A stretch of 34,352 nucleotides of DNA from a virus. The notes under the pieces were generated by a model, which saw nothing but the letters and a program-made list of their open reading frames with translations, ran no database searches and was not told the origin of the DNA. Positions 8,504-17,718 of this stretch are shown piece by piece. The stretch is from positions 1-34,352 of IMG/VR virus record IMGVR_UViG_3300025543_000099; one strand, written 5' to 3'. Each line of letters starts with the position of its first letter. Position 1 is the first letter of the stretch. The position numbers and the translations under genes are program-made.

Positions 8504-10189
8504 TTATGTATCCCAACGAACTATAAAAGTGGTATCTGTTTCGTTGGATGTTCTAATAGGTTGGCCTAGTTTACCTACTACTAATAACTCATTATTTTCA
8601 TTGTATAAACCAATTGTTGTAACATAGGGTCTAAATAAAGAACCTGTTGCAAAATCTGCTAATTCATCTGAATCTTTAGATTTAATTTTTCTTGCTGATA
8701 TGTTTAGAGTATCATTAAATTCATGTTCATCTACTGTACATTGATACTCATTTTCATAAATTAAATGAGAACCTTGGAATTGTAGGGTGTTAATTATCCC
8801 ATCTCCTGTTGTATCTAAAGCAGATATGTAGTTAGGGTGTGTTATAGTTACAAAACCATTTTGATAAAAAACATTTCCTATGTAGGGAGAGCCATTACTA
8901 CTACTATAATGGTTTAATATTTGGGTGTCACTTAAAGCTTCTTCATATATATTTATTTGACTTAAGGATCCAGATAAAAACTTAGAATTTCCACCTTTAT
9001 TACCTATGTAAATATTAGCTTGATTTTGTGTTTGATCAACTGTATTATCTGTGCCAGATGTTAGTGATATACCATTTTTAAATATAGCCATTGTACCATC
9101 TTGTACTCTACAAGTAAAATGGGTCATTGTTTCTAAAGTAAAAGTACCATTTATAGTTGTGGTTATATTTCCATCAGATCTACTAAAATATATATTATTA
9201 CCTATTGCATATACTTCAAAGGGGAATTGTGGTTCGGCAAAGGTGTCTTTAGGTTGAAGAGAACCAGTTGCACTAGTAGAATATCTTCCTGATTTTCCTT
9301 CATTGGGTGTAGCTACAACTGTTTTTGTAGTTGATTTAGATATTAAATAAGATGTTTCATCTGATGAGTGTGATACTAGGGCATTTAAGGTTATTGTGAA
9401 ATTATCTCCAGGATTAAAATTAAATTTATCATCATGTCCTACTTTGACTTCTGAGGTAGAGCCATTAAAATCAACTCCTGGAAAATTACCCCCAAATAAT
9501 GTTTTTTCGGAAAAATTAACATTCTTATATTTAATTAGGTTAAAATAGTAACTATCATCAAATTCGTCCCCAAAATCTGGTGTTGAATATGAAGATAATT
9601 TATTTACTCTAGGTTGACCATCTCTATAAAAAACACTATTTTCATATCCGTTAAATGAAACATATCCATCTATAGTATTTAAATCGTATCTTTTAAAACC
9701 ATTTATAGGACCTATATTTAAAACATTAGCTCTAAAATCTGTAACATAGTTATCTGTATTGGTTCCACTAATTATTAGGTTTCCTCTACTGTCATCTGTG
9801 ATTTCATAATTGCTAGAGGATATATATAGGGTTCCGGGTTTTATTTCATGCCCATATAAACCTGTGGGGATTGATAATGTATTTGCTTGTTTGTATAGTG
9901 TTCTTTTCTGGTACACATAATGTGTATTACCAAATTTATTAGAAATATCTCTTTTAAAATTACGGTAGAAAAGATGGTCTAGTTGGTTATATTTTATTGT
10001 GTTTATTGTATCACCCCCATAAACAGCACTAGCTGAACTATATAAAGAAATAGATTCAGATGTCCATGAAACACTATAGTAATTTATTGAATTAGAAGCT
10101 GCTGAAGCAGATGTAAAGTCATATTGTTTATGAGCGTTAAATGGGACTACTGCATAGTCTTGGGCTGTGAATTTTTTGTATACAGACAT
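8504..10189 (-). CDS. Tail/fibre structural protein with LamG-like domain
   Basis: A 561-residue virion protein. Residues about 240-430 form a concanavalin A-like/LamG jelly roll: VDFNGSTSEVKVGHDDKF, FTITLNALVS, NGTFTLETMTHFTCRV, MAIFKNGISL and LSQINIYEEALSDTQILNHY are its typical strands. The flanking parts resemble the next protein upstream (10202-11221). Both have a HxLKPGTL or HEIKPGTL segment in the N-terminal half and end in a YVTTIGLYN...L..V.KL.QP module of about 40 residues. LamG folds bind glycans, so this is a candidate receptor- or polysaccharide-binding fibre or baseplate-edge protein. It is the last gene of the structural run. Family name not assigned. Confidence 0.8.
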   Translation of the reverse strand: MSVYKKFTAQDYAVVPFNAHKQYDFTSASAASNSINYYSVSWTSESISLYSSASAVYGGDTINTIKYNQLDHLFYRNFKRDISNKFGNTHYVYQKRTLYKQANTLSIPTGLYGHEIKPGTLYISSSNYEITDDSRGNLIISGTNTDNYVTDFRANVLNIGPINGFKRYDLNTIDGYVSFNGYENSVFYRDGQPRVNKLSSYSTPDFGDEFDDSYYFNLIKYKNVNFSEKTLFGGNFPGVDFNGSTSEVKVGHDDKFNFNPGDNFTITLNALVSHSSDETSYLISKSTTKTVVATPNEGKSGRYSTSATGSLQPKDTFAEPQFPFEVYAIGNNIYFSRSDGNITTTINGTFTLETMTHFTCRVQDGTMAIFKNGISLTSGTDNTVDQTQNQANIYIGNKGGNSKFLSGSLSQINIYEEALSDTQILNHYSSSNGSPYIGNVFYQNGFVTITHPNYISALDTTGDGIINTLQFQGSHLIYENEYQCTVDEHEFNDTLNISARKIKSKDSDELADFATGSLFRPYVTTIGLYNENNELLVVGKLGQPIRTSNETDTTFIVRWDT

Positions 10190-10201
10190 TCAAATGACAT
10201 T

Positions 10202-11221
10202 TTAGTAGTCTAATTTTACTCTAATAAGTGCTTCTTTTGTAAAGTCTTTAGTAACTGGTTGGCTTAATTTTGCTACTGCTACTAAGTCTCCACTATCATT
10301 ATATAAACCAATAGTTGTAATATAAGTTGTTGGGTTATCTATAAATGAATCTATGTTTACATTCCCATTAATATCTACAAATGAGGGGTTGGTTGTATAA
10401 TTAAATTCTCCATTTTTAGCTCTTGCAAAATAAAATTGTGAGCTTACCTTTTCTTCACTATCTAATATAAAATACCCACCTCCAGATATGTGATTAAATA
10501 ATTTTTGGTGGTTATTATTAGCTGTGTTTTGTGATGTTCCTGGTACTAAACCATCAATATAATGATCAACAGCTGCAGGATTTAATATTATAAAACCTGC
10601 GTCTGGGTAAAATAAACCATATGATCCACTATTTGTTACCTGGGTCAAATTAGAACCTAACCTAACACCTAAAGAACCAGATACAATATTAAATTGTCTA
10701 CCAATATTTGTTATGGTTGAGGACCCTGTTTGTGTTAAACTATCATCTGTTAAGTGTAAGGTTGTAAGGGTACTAGAACCTGATAGTCTTAAATCTAGGG
10801 TTCCTGGTTTTAAATTATGTTTATATCTAGCTCTATTTACATTAATTACATAAATATCATCAGGTGTATAGTCATTAAATGTAAAGTTTGAAGCTTCATC
10901 CCCAAATACTAATTGGCGATATTGATTATAAATATTTTTTGATGGACTATTTCCATAAGCACCTACATCATTTGTAAAATCTAATGAACCAGATCCATTT
11001 TTATGACCATAAGCTACAGCGTATTGTACACTTTGAGTTGTAGCTAAATGATATACTTCTATATAATGGGCCCCAGAACTTGTAGCTGATCCCAATAATG
11101 CTTGTGCTGAAGAAGTATATGCTACTTGTAGGTTATTTGTGTTATCTGACCAAGTAGATGTTACAACTTTTTGTACATCATTTACTATATCTTCTTGATC
11201 GAATCTAATTAGTCCTGCCAT
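10202..11221 (-). CDS. Structural protein, paralogue of the LamG-bearing neighbour
   Basis: A 339-residue beta-rich, Ser/Thr/Asn-rich protein typical of phage tail fibres or baseplate periphery. It shares an architecture with the 561-residue protein downstream: HNLKPGTLDLRL in the middle, a GLFYPDAGFIILNP segment comparable to NVFYQNGFVTITHP, and a C-terminal TYITTIGLYNDSGDLVAVAK module. It lacks the LamG insertion. No enzymatic motif, signal peptide or membrane segment is visible. It lies 12 bases from its paralogue and 13 bases from the preceding structural gene, within one operon. A trimeric or oligomeric tail component is likely from composition and context. The precise role is unknown. 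Confidence 0.8.
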   Translation of the reverse strand: MAGLIRFDQEDIVNDVQKVVTSTWSDNTNNLQVAYTSSAQALLGSATSSGAHYIEVYHLATTQSVQYAVAYGHKNGSGSLDFTNDVGAYGNSPSKNIYNQYRQLVFGDEASNFTFNDYTPDDIYVINVNRARYKHNLKPGTLDLRLSGSSTLTTLHLTDDSLTQTGSSTITNIGRQFNIVSGSLGVRLGSNLTQVTNSGSYGLFYPDAGFIILNPAAVDHYIDGLVPGTSQNTANNNHQKLFNHISGGGYFILDSEEKVSSQFYFARAKNGEFNYTTNPSFVDINGNVNIDSFIDNPTTYITTIGLYNDSGDLVAVAKLSQPVTKDFTKEALIRVKLDY

Positions 11222-11234
11222 TGGTTTTTGTTTT

Positions 11235-11939
11235 TTATCTTAATGTAATACCAGTTTCTCCTTGAGCCGTAGATTGGGCTATTACTTCTTTAGAAATTTC
11301 AACCGGAATAGTTACTCTAGCTCCTGTGTCTTTTCCTTCAAGGGTTAATGTTGTTAATAATTTTGTATTTGTTCCAAATAGTGAAGTACTATTGATAGCA
11401 GTTAAACTAAAACCATTACCTACTACTGTTTCACTTACAGCCGTTGAAGTATATGGTCTAATAGTTGATTGCTGTTCTGCTTGGTCAGCTGCTAAGCCTG
11501 TTCCTCTAAAAGAAGTTAATAAACGTCTATCTGCAATTGTTGCAGTATATCCACTTGGTTCTGCTTGGTTTGTAATCCCATTAAAATTAAGTGTAGTTGG
11601 AAGAACGTTTGTAGTAGCTCCTATAGTTAAAGTAATTTTAGATATATTAGCGGTTACAATAGGTAGTTTAGAAGTACCCCTATTAAGGGTGATTAATTTA
11701 TGCCTCATAATGTTATTTTCATCAGGTATAGCCTCAATAAGGGGCATATTTTCTATTGCTTCACCTGAATACTGAGAACCATTAGGATGATTTTCATTGA
11801 ATAAAGTATAATCGATTTCATCATCACCTAATGCAAATTGTGTAATTCTAAAAGAACCATCATTTCTTGATAGTAATTCACGACCTCTTTTTGTTAGTAT
11901 CGCATCTACTGTTATTGAGCTATTATCTAAGTATCCCAT
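11235..11939 (-). CDS. Structural protein, probably tail or baseplate
   Basis: A 234-residue protein. The first 60 residues are distinctive: MGYLDNSSITVDAILTKRG, followed by SRNDGSFRITQFALGDDEID. The remainder is beta-rich with many Thr, Ile and Asn residues and looks like one or two immunoglobulin-like sandwiches (ANISKITLTIGATTNVLPTT; TKLLTTLTLEGKDTGARVTI). I believe similar N-termini occur in structural proteins of marine phages, but cannot name the family. A copy of the candidate late-promoter motif lies 15 bases before its ATG, which would make it the first gene of the fibre sub-operon with the two downstream paralogues. Function inferred from context. Confidence 0.78.
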   Translation of the reverse strand: MGYLDNSSITVDAILTKRGRELLSRNDGSFRITQFALGDDEIDYTLFNENHPNGSQYSGEAIENMPLIEAIPDENNIMRHKLITLNRGTSKLPIVTANISKITLTIGATTNVLPTTLNFNGITNQAEPSGYTATIADRRLLTSFRGTGLAADQAEQQSTIRPYTSTAVSETVVGNGFSLTAINSTSLFGTNTKLLTTLTLEGKDTGARVTIPVEISKEVIAQSTAQGETGITLR

Positions 11940-11954
11940 TGTTGATTTGTTTTG

Positions 11955-11965
11955 TTATAAATATA
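11955..11965 (-). promoter_or_regulatory. Candidate late promoter element before fibre sub-operon
   Basis: The minus strand reads TATATTTATAA, followed by CAAAAC, 15 bases before the ATG at 11939. The first 16 bases from the motif on are nearly identical to the copy at 7075 (TATATTTATAACAAA shared), which is a longer match than A/T content alone makes likely. Confidence 0.45.
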
Positions 11966-11982
11966 TATGTTTTTAAAAAATA

Positions 11983-12693
11983 TTATCTTCTTGGTGATTG
12001 GTTTTTAAATTTAGTTGTTTTATCAATTAACCCAGCTTTTTCTAAATAATATTCTATGTTATTTTTTACTTTAGGGTGACAATCTTGTGGTATTAATACA
12101 AAACCAGAATCACCTAAACCTTCGTCTAATTCACTTTCTTTATTTAAATCTACTACTAATGTGGGTTCATCTCTTAATACACTTAATTGGTGACTAGAGA
12201 ATGGGTAGAAATAAGCAGCCTCTACAGTTCTAGATTGGGTGGTTGTTCCTAATACTGAATCATTTACTTGATAGTCGTATGTTCTTGTTACACTTATAGA
12301 AGAAGTGATTGTTGATTGCCAATATCTTCTAGAATTTATCTCTGTGATTGTTATAAAACCATTATACTGGTGGCTATTTCTAACTGAAGATCCTACAGCT
12401 AAAGATTCAGATGTTTGTTGAAAAACATTAGCTGGGTTACTAACTCTATTATACCCCGTTTGGAAAGAGCCAGTTGAAGAATCATATCCTTGGGCAACAT
12501 GGGGGTATGTTATTTCCATTGTTGCTATGGATTCTTGTTTATTATTAGGGAGGCCATACTCTCCTTTCATAAACGTAACGTAGAATTTATTACTACGTTT
12601 TGCCATTTCCCAATAAACTATATCATCATAAAAAGCTTTTAGGCTTCCCCCCGATTTTAAGGGTCTATAGTTACTTATTCTTCCTACTGCCAT
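11983..12693 (-). CDS. Structural protein of unknown function
   Basis: A 236-residue protein beginning MAVGRISNYRPLKSGGSLKA. It is beta-rich and high in Ser, Thr, Asn and Tyr in the middle (for example TSSISVTRTYDYQVNDSVLG), with a charged C-terminal helix ending KFKNQSPRR. No known catalytic motif, transmembrane segment or signal peptide is visible. It is embedded in the run of tail genes between two other structural proteins and is presumably a baseplate or fibre component. The C-terminal basic tail may mediate binding to another virion protein. Not recognised as a named family. Confidence 0.75.
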   Translation of the reverse strand: MAVGRISNYRPLKSGGSLKAFYDDIVYWEMAKRSNKFYVTFMKGEYGLPNNKQESIATMEITYPHVAQGYDSSTGSFQTGYNRVSNPANVFQQTSESLAVGSSVRNSHQYNGFITITEINSRRYWQSTITSSISVTRTYDYQVNDSVLGTTTQSRTVEAAYFYPFSSHQLSVLRDEPTLVVDLNKESELDEGLGDSGFVLIPQDCHPKVKNNIEYYLEKAGLIDKTTKFKNQSPRR

Positions 12694-12718
12694 GTTTTTA
12701 TTTTATTGATTCTTTAAT

Positions 12719-13546
12719 TTATCTATTTGTATCTTCTACTTGATTTGCATTAATAGGTCGTATATCGAAGAAACCACCTGCCGAAGCTGATGCGGGGATT
12801 AAATTGATCCCCAAAGTAGTTAAATCTACATCCCCTGAATACTCGTTTAATTCACTAGGTAAACTTCCTACAAATTGAATTGAATTAGTATCGAATAAAG
12901 ATCTACTTACATCTGCTGTAGTTCCATACCCAAATAAACCAGGTCCTTCTAAACTAGCTGTGTAAGATTCAGATACATTAGCTATATTATTTTTTATACC
13001 AAATCCACCAAATACTCCATCTTCAAAACCATCATCATTAGCTGTGTATTCATAAAGTTTCATAAATGAACCTCTATTAAATTTTATAAAGTGAGATGTC
13101 TTAAGTGAATGTTTGATTGTTTTATCTATTAATCTTATATTGACTTCAGATCCTTCAGGAAAATCTCTTGTTATATATCTTTTAAATGCTCTTTCTTCGC
13201 CCGTTGTATTAGTGGTAACCTCTACAATACTTTGTCTATTTATTATTTCTACTTCGTCTGTTTCTACGTTAATAAGTAAAATTCTATCTATAGTTAAGTA
13301 GCTATGCCCATTTATACTTACTCGAGAAGGATCTTCTTGGTTACCCCCAATAATTGTAGTTCCTATATATAAAGCTGCTATTTTATTTTCTATAACGGGG
13401 TTTTTACCATAGGTAGTATCTCCTTCAGTATATACATTTATACTATTTCCAATCAATTTGGATCCTTCGTATCTTGAATTTTTCCACCCTGCTTGATCTA
13501 AAAGAGCGTCATCAAATTCTACGTCAAAACTTTGTGTGAATGCCAT
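12719..13546 (-). CDS. Structural protein of unknown function
   Basis: A 275-residue protein. The N-terminal half is beta-rich (AFTQSFDVEFDDALLDQAGW; NSINVYTEGDTTYGKNPVIE) and contains a regular strand pattern around LTIDRILLINVETDEVEI. The middle has a glycine-rich segment (NDDGFEDGVFGGFGIKNNI). There is no enzyme signature. It starts three bases after the stop of the 1133-residue wedge-like gene, so the two are probably translated from the same message. Composition and position suggest a baseplate component. Family unknown. Confidence 0.75.
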   Translation of the reverse strand: MAFTQSFDVEFDDALLDQAGWKNSRYEGSKLIGNSINVYTEGDTTYGKNPVIENKIAALYIGTTIIGGNQEDPSRVSINGHSYLTIDRILLINVETDEVEIINRQSIVEVTTNTTGEERAFKRYITRDFPEGSEVNIRLIDKTIKHSLKTSHFIKFNRGSFMKLYEYTANDDGFEDGVFGGFGIKNNIANVSESYTASLEGPGLFGYGTTADVSRSLFDTNSIQFVGSLPSELNEYSGDVDLTTLGINLIPASASAGGFFDIRPINANQVEDTNR

Positions 13547-13549
13547 ATT

Positions 13550-16500
13550 TTAATAGTCTAATTCTTTTCCTTTATCTAAACTGCGATAATACCTACGTGA
13601 CAATTTTCCTTTAGTAGCGTTTCCTAAAAGAGTATTTGATTTTCTTACTCCAGTTCCGGGTGTAATAGGCGCTTGAGCTATATTTTGAACTTCATCTAAT
13701 ATATAACCACTTACGTCAATAGTTGTGTTGGTTCCTTTTTCTAATCTTTTACCATCACTACCTGTAGTAGGTGATAAATTGTTTGTTGTAACAACAGAAG
13801 AATCAGATAAAGTAAATGCTCTTTCAGGATCAACTTGAAAATCGATTGTTTGGTATGATCCTTGAGTCATTGTAGTGCCATAATCAACTACAGGTAATTC
13901 TCTTGCAAATTTGCTTCTTTCTAAATAATGTGGTTCAATTAATAAACCTGTTTTTAGATTTGCTTTAAAAGGAACAAATTGTTCAACTATTTTAAATAAT
14001 GTATGATCTATATATTGGATTGTTTTTATATAATCCCAATAATTATATCTTTTGTTTACTCTTTTAAAGTATATATCTTTTAGTGTTTTTAAGTCTTCAT
14101 AGTTTGAAGCTGTTTGGGTTGAAGGTAAAGGTGAACCTATATAATCATCTAACCTAAAAGCACCTAATTGGTAGATTATATCTTCATTTATTTCGTTAGT
14201 TGGAGAAAAGAATACACCTAAATCTTCATAATCTGGTGGTTGTCTATCTAACATAGAGTCTTCTGATCTTATAGTAGTAGATAAAATATTATCATCTATA
14301 GTACCTGTATCTATTCTGACTTTTTCACTTGTAGTAGAAATACCAACAGTATCAGGGGTAGGTAAGTAGTGATTTTCTATTATTTCTTCCCATAAGGTAG
14401 TTGTATTAGAAGCTGCTATATTATTTGTTGTGTTAATAGAAGTATCAGGTATATGGTTTTCAAGAGTTTCTACATCTGTACTTCCTAAAGGATATCTAAT
14501 TACTACATTACTAAAAGAAGAAGAAATTGTATTACCAGCATACATAAAGGGTTCAAGTGAATGTTTTGTAAGGGTTGCGTCTGTTAAGATTTCTCCCCAG
14601 TTAGCTTTTAATTCTTGAACTGATCCTTCATATCCATTAGTTCCTGCGAATATATAATCTGCTGCTGTTTTATTAAAGTTATTTGCAAAAGTATTTGCAC
14701 CCCATGTATTTGTATATTTAGATGTATTTTTTAAGTGGTTAGTTTGGTAAGCTCCAAAATCAACATTTGTCCCTGTTCCCATTAAATGCAGGTTCCAAAA
14801 ATCTCCATTATATAAAGGGAAATAACTAGTAGATGCTCTAACTGTTCCATTTTGTTCTAAGTTTATTCTACCATAAGTTGAAGCATCATTACTAGAACTT
14901 ATATCATTACCTGTGTATTTGTCTAATACTAATTGTAAACCATTAGCATCAGCTGCTGTGTCGCCTAAACTTAAAGCTATACCTTCATTACCTTTTATAG
15001 GTTTAATTCTTAATTCTATTGATATAGATGTAGGAGTAAAACTCACTACTGTGTTTTTGTATTCAACTCTAGCCATATAATCATCAGTGCTTACTACACC
15101 ATCTGATTTTAGTGCTAAACTTGATTTTTCATATGTGAATGTTTTATATGTATCTGCTATATCTAAGTCTTTTAAAGGACCCGTTGTTGGGGTAGAACCC
15201 GCATATTCTTTTACGTTTAATATGGTTGATGGTACACCATAACAACTCATAAGAGCTCTTAATCCTCTTTCTGTTCCTTTTGTTTTTAAAAGATATGGTG
15301 CATTATGATATAAACGTTTCCAGACTTCTTTTGTAATATCTTGTTTTGGAATTGAACCTGCATTTGAAGCAGTTACTAATGTTTGGGTGGAGGGGGCATC
15401 ATAAAATGTACTACTACCTGTTCCATGACCTAAAATATATTCTATTAGGTTTGAATTTTCAAATTGATCAAAAGTGTCTATTCCTAAACTTTTAAGTTGG
15501 AAATAAACTAAATCTTTTGAAATACCTCTTGTGTGATGTGTATCTTGTGTATCTGTTATTGCTTTTATATGTGTCCAAACAGTATCAAAATGGTGCCCAA
15601 TCATGTGGACAAATGTTTGATAAAAATCATTGTCTGGGTTATCTACTATATGATTAGGTACTAAACGAATTAAAGCATATTCGTTTTGTTTATCATATAA
15701 GGAAGCAGATAATAATTGACCACCATAATTTGGGAAAGATGATCTTTCATCTCCTAACCAAGTTTTAGCTTGAGAAGAGGTTACAGAATATAAAGTATAG
15801 GGATATGATGTATTTGATTTTGGCCATGTAAAACTACTACCTGAAGTAAAATATAGGAATTGTTCATACCCATCAAGACCCTTTATTAATTTTTCTTTTT
15901 TACTATTTATATCTTCTTTATTAGTTAATACAAAAGAAGAAGCTGAAGTATCACCTGTGATAGAATTTATATTGGATATTTGAGAATCATACAATTCTAT
16001 TAATTCTACTTTATATGCGAAATTTTTTAATCTCTCTACAGCACTACCAAAGTGTACAAAACTTTCAAAATGGTAAGCTACATCAGTGCTTTCGGTACTT
16101 GATGAAACTGATCTTATGTAATCGTATTGTATTTCAGGTACTTCTCTGTTTTCAAGTTGATTTAAAAGGTTTTGATATGAGGAAGTTAAACTGTATTCTA
16201 ATACTTGATTATAATTTTTGTATGCAGAAGGAACACTATTATTTAATCTAATATCAATTTTAAAATTAGGTCCTTGTAGTGGTATACTATTATCTGTTAT
16301 TTCTATTTCCCCCAAATCTACTGTTAGTGATATTGGGTCTGATATTTCTTCTGCTACTGCAAAAGTATCTCTTGTAGAAATTGATGAAGGTAGAGGATCT
16401 AATAATTTTATTAATATCTCATGTTTAGAAGGATTAGTATTTAATAATATATTTACTCCTAATGGATTTACGTTTTCCCCAAAATTTAAAACAAAATCTT

Positions 16501-16951
16501 TAAAATATAAAGAACTTTCAATCTCAGCTATAAAACTTTTTACAGCGGTATCAAATGATTCATTATTAATGTTATTTGCTACTGCTCTTATTTCTCTCCT
16601 AGTTGTGGATATTTCTGTTATTGTAAAAGATGGAGATGTAGTATTGAATATTTTTCTTCTTTGAATATTAAACGCTAATCTATATTTGCCTGTTGAGTAT
16701 CCATAAGATCTTAAAACTTCTACAGGATCCATATTAATCTCAGAAGTTAGGGATTGGAGATCAACTGAATCAGAAGAAATATTGTATTGAGTGAAATTTT
16801 GTTCTGAAAATAATTTTTGATTATTAGTATTATAAATGTGTAATTCTATATAATCCTCTGGTCTACCAAATTTCCTTGATATATCTCTTGATGTAACTTG
16901 ATCATTTAAGATAAGTTTTTTTTCTGTTGATATGTTAGTTACTTCTGCCAT
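13550..16951 (-). CDS. Very large baseplate wedge-like protein (gp7-like position)
   Basis: An 1133-residue structural protein, the longest of the tail run. Residues about 545-590 (KEVWKRLYHNAPYLLKTKG, then LMSCYGVPSTILNVKEYAG) resemble the conserved segment of phage tail protein I/baseplate wedge proteins, where a LLKTKGT...YG pattern is typical. Residues about 635-805 look like a LamG/jelly-roll insertion (SISIELRIKPIKGNEGIALS; YNGDFWNLHLMG; YEGSVQELKANWGEILTD). The C-terminal part is helical then basic. T4 gp7 has a similar length and also follows gp6, so I infer a wedge scaffold role, but homology to gp7 is not demonstrated. The start overlaps the preceding stop by one base (TAATG). Confidence 0.82.
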   Translation of the reverse strand: MAEVTNISTEKKLILNDQVTSRDISRKFGRPEDYIELHIYNTNNQKLFSEQNFTQYNISSDSVDLQSLTSEINMDPVEVLRSYGYSTGKYRLAFNIQRRKIFNTTSPSFTITEISTTRREIRAVANNINNESFDTAVKSFIAEIESSLYFKDFVLNFGENVNPLGVNILLNTNPSKHEILIKLLDPLPSSISTRDTFAVAEEISDPISLTVDLGEIEITDNSIPLQGPNFKIDIRLNNSVPSAYKNYNQVLEYSLTSSYQNLLNQLENREVPEIQYDYIRSVSSSTESTDVAYHFESFVHFGSAVERLKNFAYKVELIELYDSQISNINSITGDTSASSFVLTNKEDINSKKEKLIKGLDGYEQFLYFTSGSSFTWPKSNTSYPYTLYSVTSSQAKTWLGDERSSFPNYGGQLLSASLYDKQNEYALIRLVPNHIVDNPDNDFYQTFVHMIGHHFDTVWTHIKAITDTQDTHHTRGISKDLVYFQLKSLGIDTFDQFENSNLIEYILGHGTGSSTFYDAPSTQTLVTASNAGSIPKQDITKEVWKRLYHNAPYLLKTKGTERGLRALMSCYGVPSTILNVKEYAGSTPTTGPLKDLDIADTYKTFTYEKSSLALKSDGVVSTDDYMARVEYKNTVVSFTPTSISIELRIKPIKGNEGIALSLGDTAADANGLQLVLDKYTGNDISSSNDASTYGRINLEQNGTVRASTSYFPLYNGDFWNLHLMGTGTNVDFGAYQTNHLKNTSKYTNTWGANTFANNFNKTAADYIFAGTNGYEGSVQELKANWGEILTDATLTKHSLEPFMYAGNTISSSFSNVVIRYPLGSTDVETLENHIPDTSINTTNNIAASNTTTLWEEIIENHYLPTPDTVGISTTSEKVRIDTGTIDDNILSTTIRSEDSMLDRQPPDYEDLGVFFSPTNEINEDIIYQLGAFRLDDYIGSPLPSTQTASNYEDLKTLKDIYFKRVNKRYNYWDYIKTIQYIDHTLFKIVEQFVPFKANLKTGLLIEPHYLERSKFARELPVVDYGTTMTQGSYQTIDFQVDPERAFTLSDSSVVTTNNLSPTTGSDGKRLEKGTNTTIDVSGYILDEVQNIAQAPITPGTGVRKSNTLLGNATKGKLSRRYYRSLDKGKELDY

Positions 16952-17718
16952 TATCTTACTGATCTATTTTGTGAAGAAGGTGCTTGTTGTATATTACTAA
17001 TATTAGAGTTTTGTCTAAGATCTCTTACTCGTGCTTGACCTATATTTCTTACGGCTTCTTTATCTTCTATTATAGCTTTTAATTCGGCTAACTGTCCTGC
17101 GTTTACTCTTACATTTTGTAAAGATGTTCTTGTATCTATAAAATTAGTTTGTTGTACCGGAACTATTTCTTCAAAATCGCTTAAATCTGAAAGAGATCTT
17201 ATAGTTTTTCCTCTTCCTATTTCATTTGGTGTAGAGGCGTCTACTTCTGTGTATGGTTTAGGGGTAGCATCTGGATCTAATCCTTGTGCTTTAGCCATTT
17301 TTCTATAAAGTGTTTCGTTTCTGATTGGTCTTGCTTTTCCTTCTTGCATATAGAAAATAGTAGTATTAGGAGTACGTAAAAATGTTCCATTTCTAAAAAA
17401 TAGGTGTTCTTTAGTATCGCTAATTTGAATCAACTGTTCTTCTAATTCTATAATCCTATCCAATAAACTATCTATTTGTTCATCTTTAGGATCAACAAAA
17501 TCTTGAACGTAATCTGTGCTTTGAACTATTAAAGTAGTATGTGATTGATCTCCTTCTTTTGGTATATCGTAAAATAATTCATTATATAGTTGGAAGAGTT
17601 TTTCAACATTAATTGGATCTTTTGACCTTAATAGCTCAGAAAAAGAACGATCAATTACATCATTAGCTGATTTAGCCCCATAGACTTTTTTATTTATTTT
17701 TACATTTTCTTGAGCCAT
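16951..17718 (-). CDS. Baseplate-module protein with central coiled coil
   Basis: A 255-residue, mostly helical protein. Residues about 77-100 (DEQIDSLLDRIIELEEQLIQ) form a clear coiled-coil segment. It is followed by a short ordered piece (HLFFRNGTFLRTPNTTIFYM) and a long, polar, probably disordered C-terminus rich in Arg, Gln, Asn and Ser. It has one-base TAATG overlaps with both neighbours, so its translation is probably coupled to the 384- and 1133-residue proteins and stoichiometric with them. No catalytic motif is visible. A connector or chaperone-like role in wedge assembly is possible. Family not recognised. Confidence 0.78.
   Translation of the reverse strand: MAQENVKINKKVYGAKSANDVIDRSFSELLRSKDPINVEKLFQLYNELFYDIPKEGDQSHTTLIVQSTDYVQDFVDPKDEQIDSLLDRIIELEEQLIQISDTKEHLFFRNGTFLRTPNTTIFYMQEGKARPIRNETLYRKMAKAQGLDPDATPKPYTEVDASTPNEIGRGKTIRSLSDLSDFEEIVPVQQTNFIDTRTSLQNVRVNAGQLAELKAIIEDKEAVRNIGQARVRDLRQNSNISNIQQAPSSQNRSVR

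Noticed and set aside
11326-11775. Plus-strand open frames, such as this one of 149 codons, and others at 2051-2374, 4596-4949, 16218-16664 and 18409-18741
   Set aside because: Each lies antisense inside a convincing minus-strand gene, has a composition typical of reverse-strand readings, no recognisable domain and no own intergenic leader.
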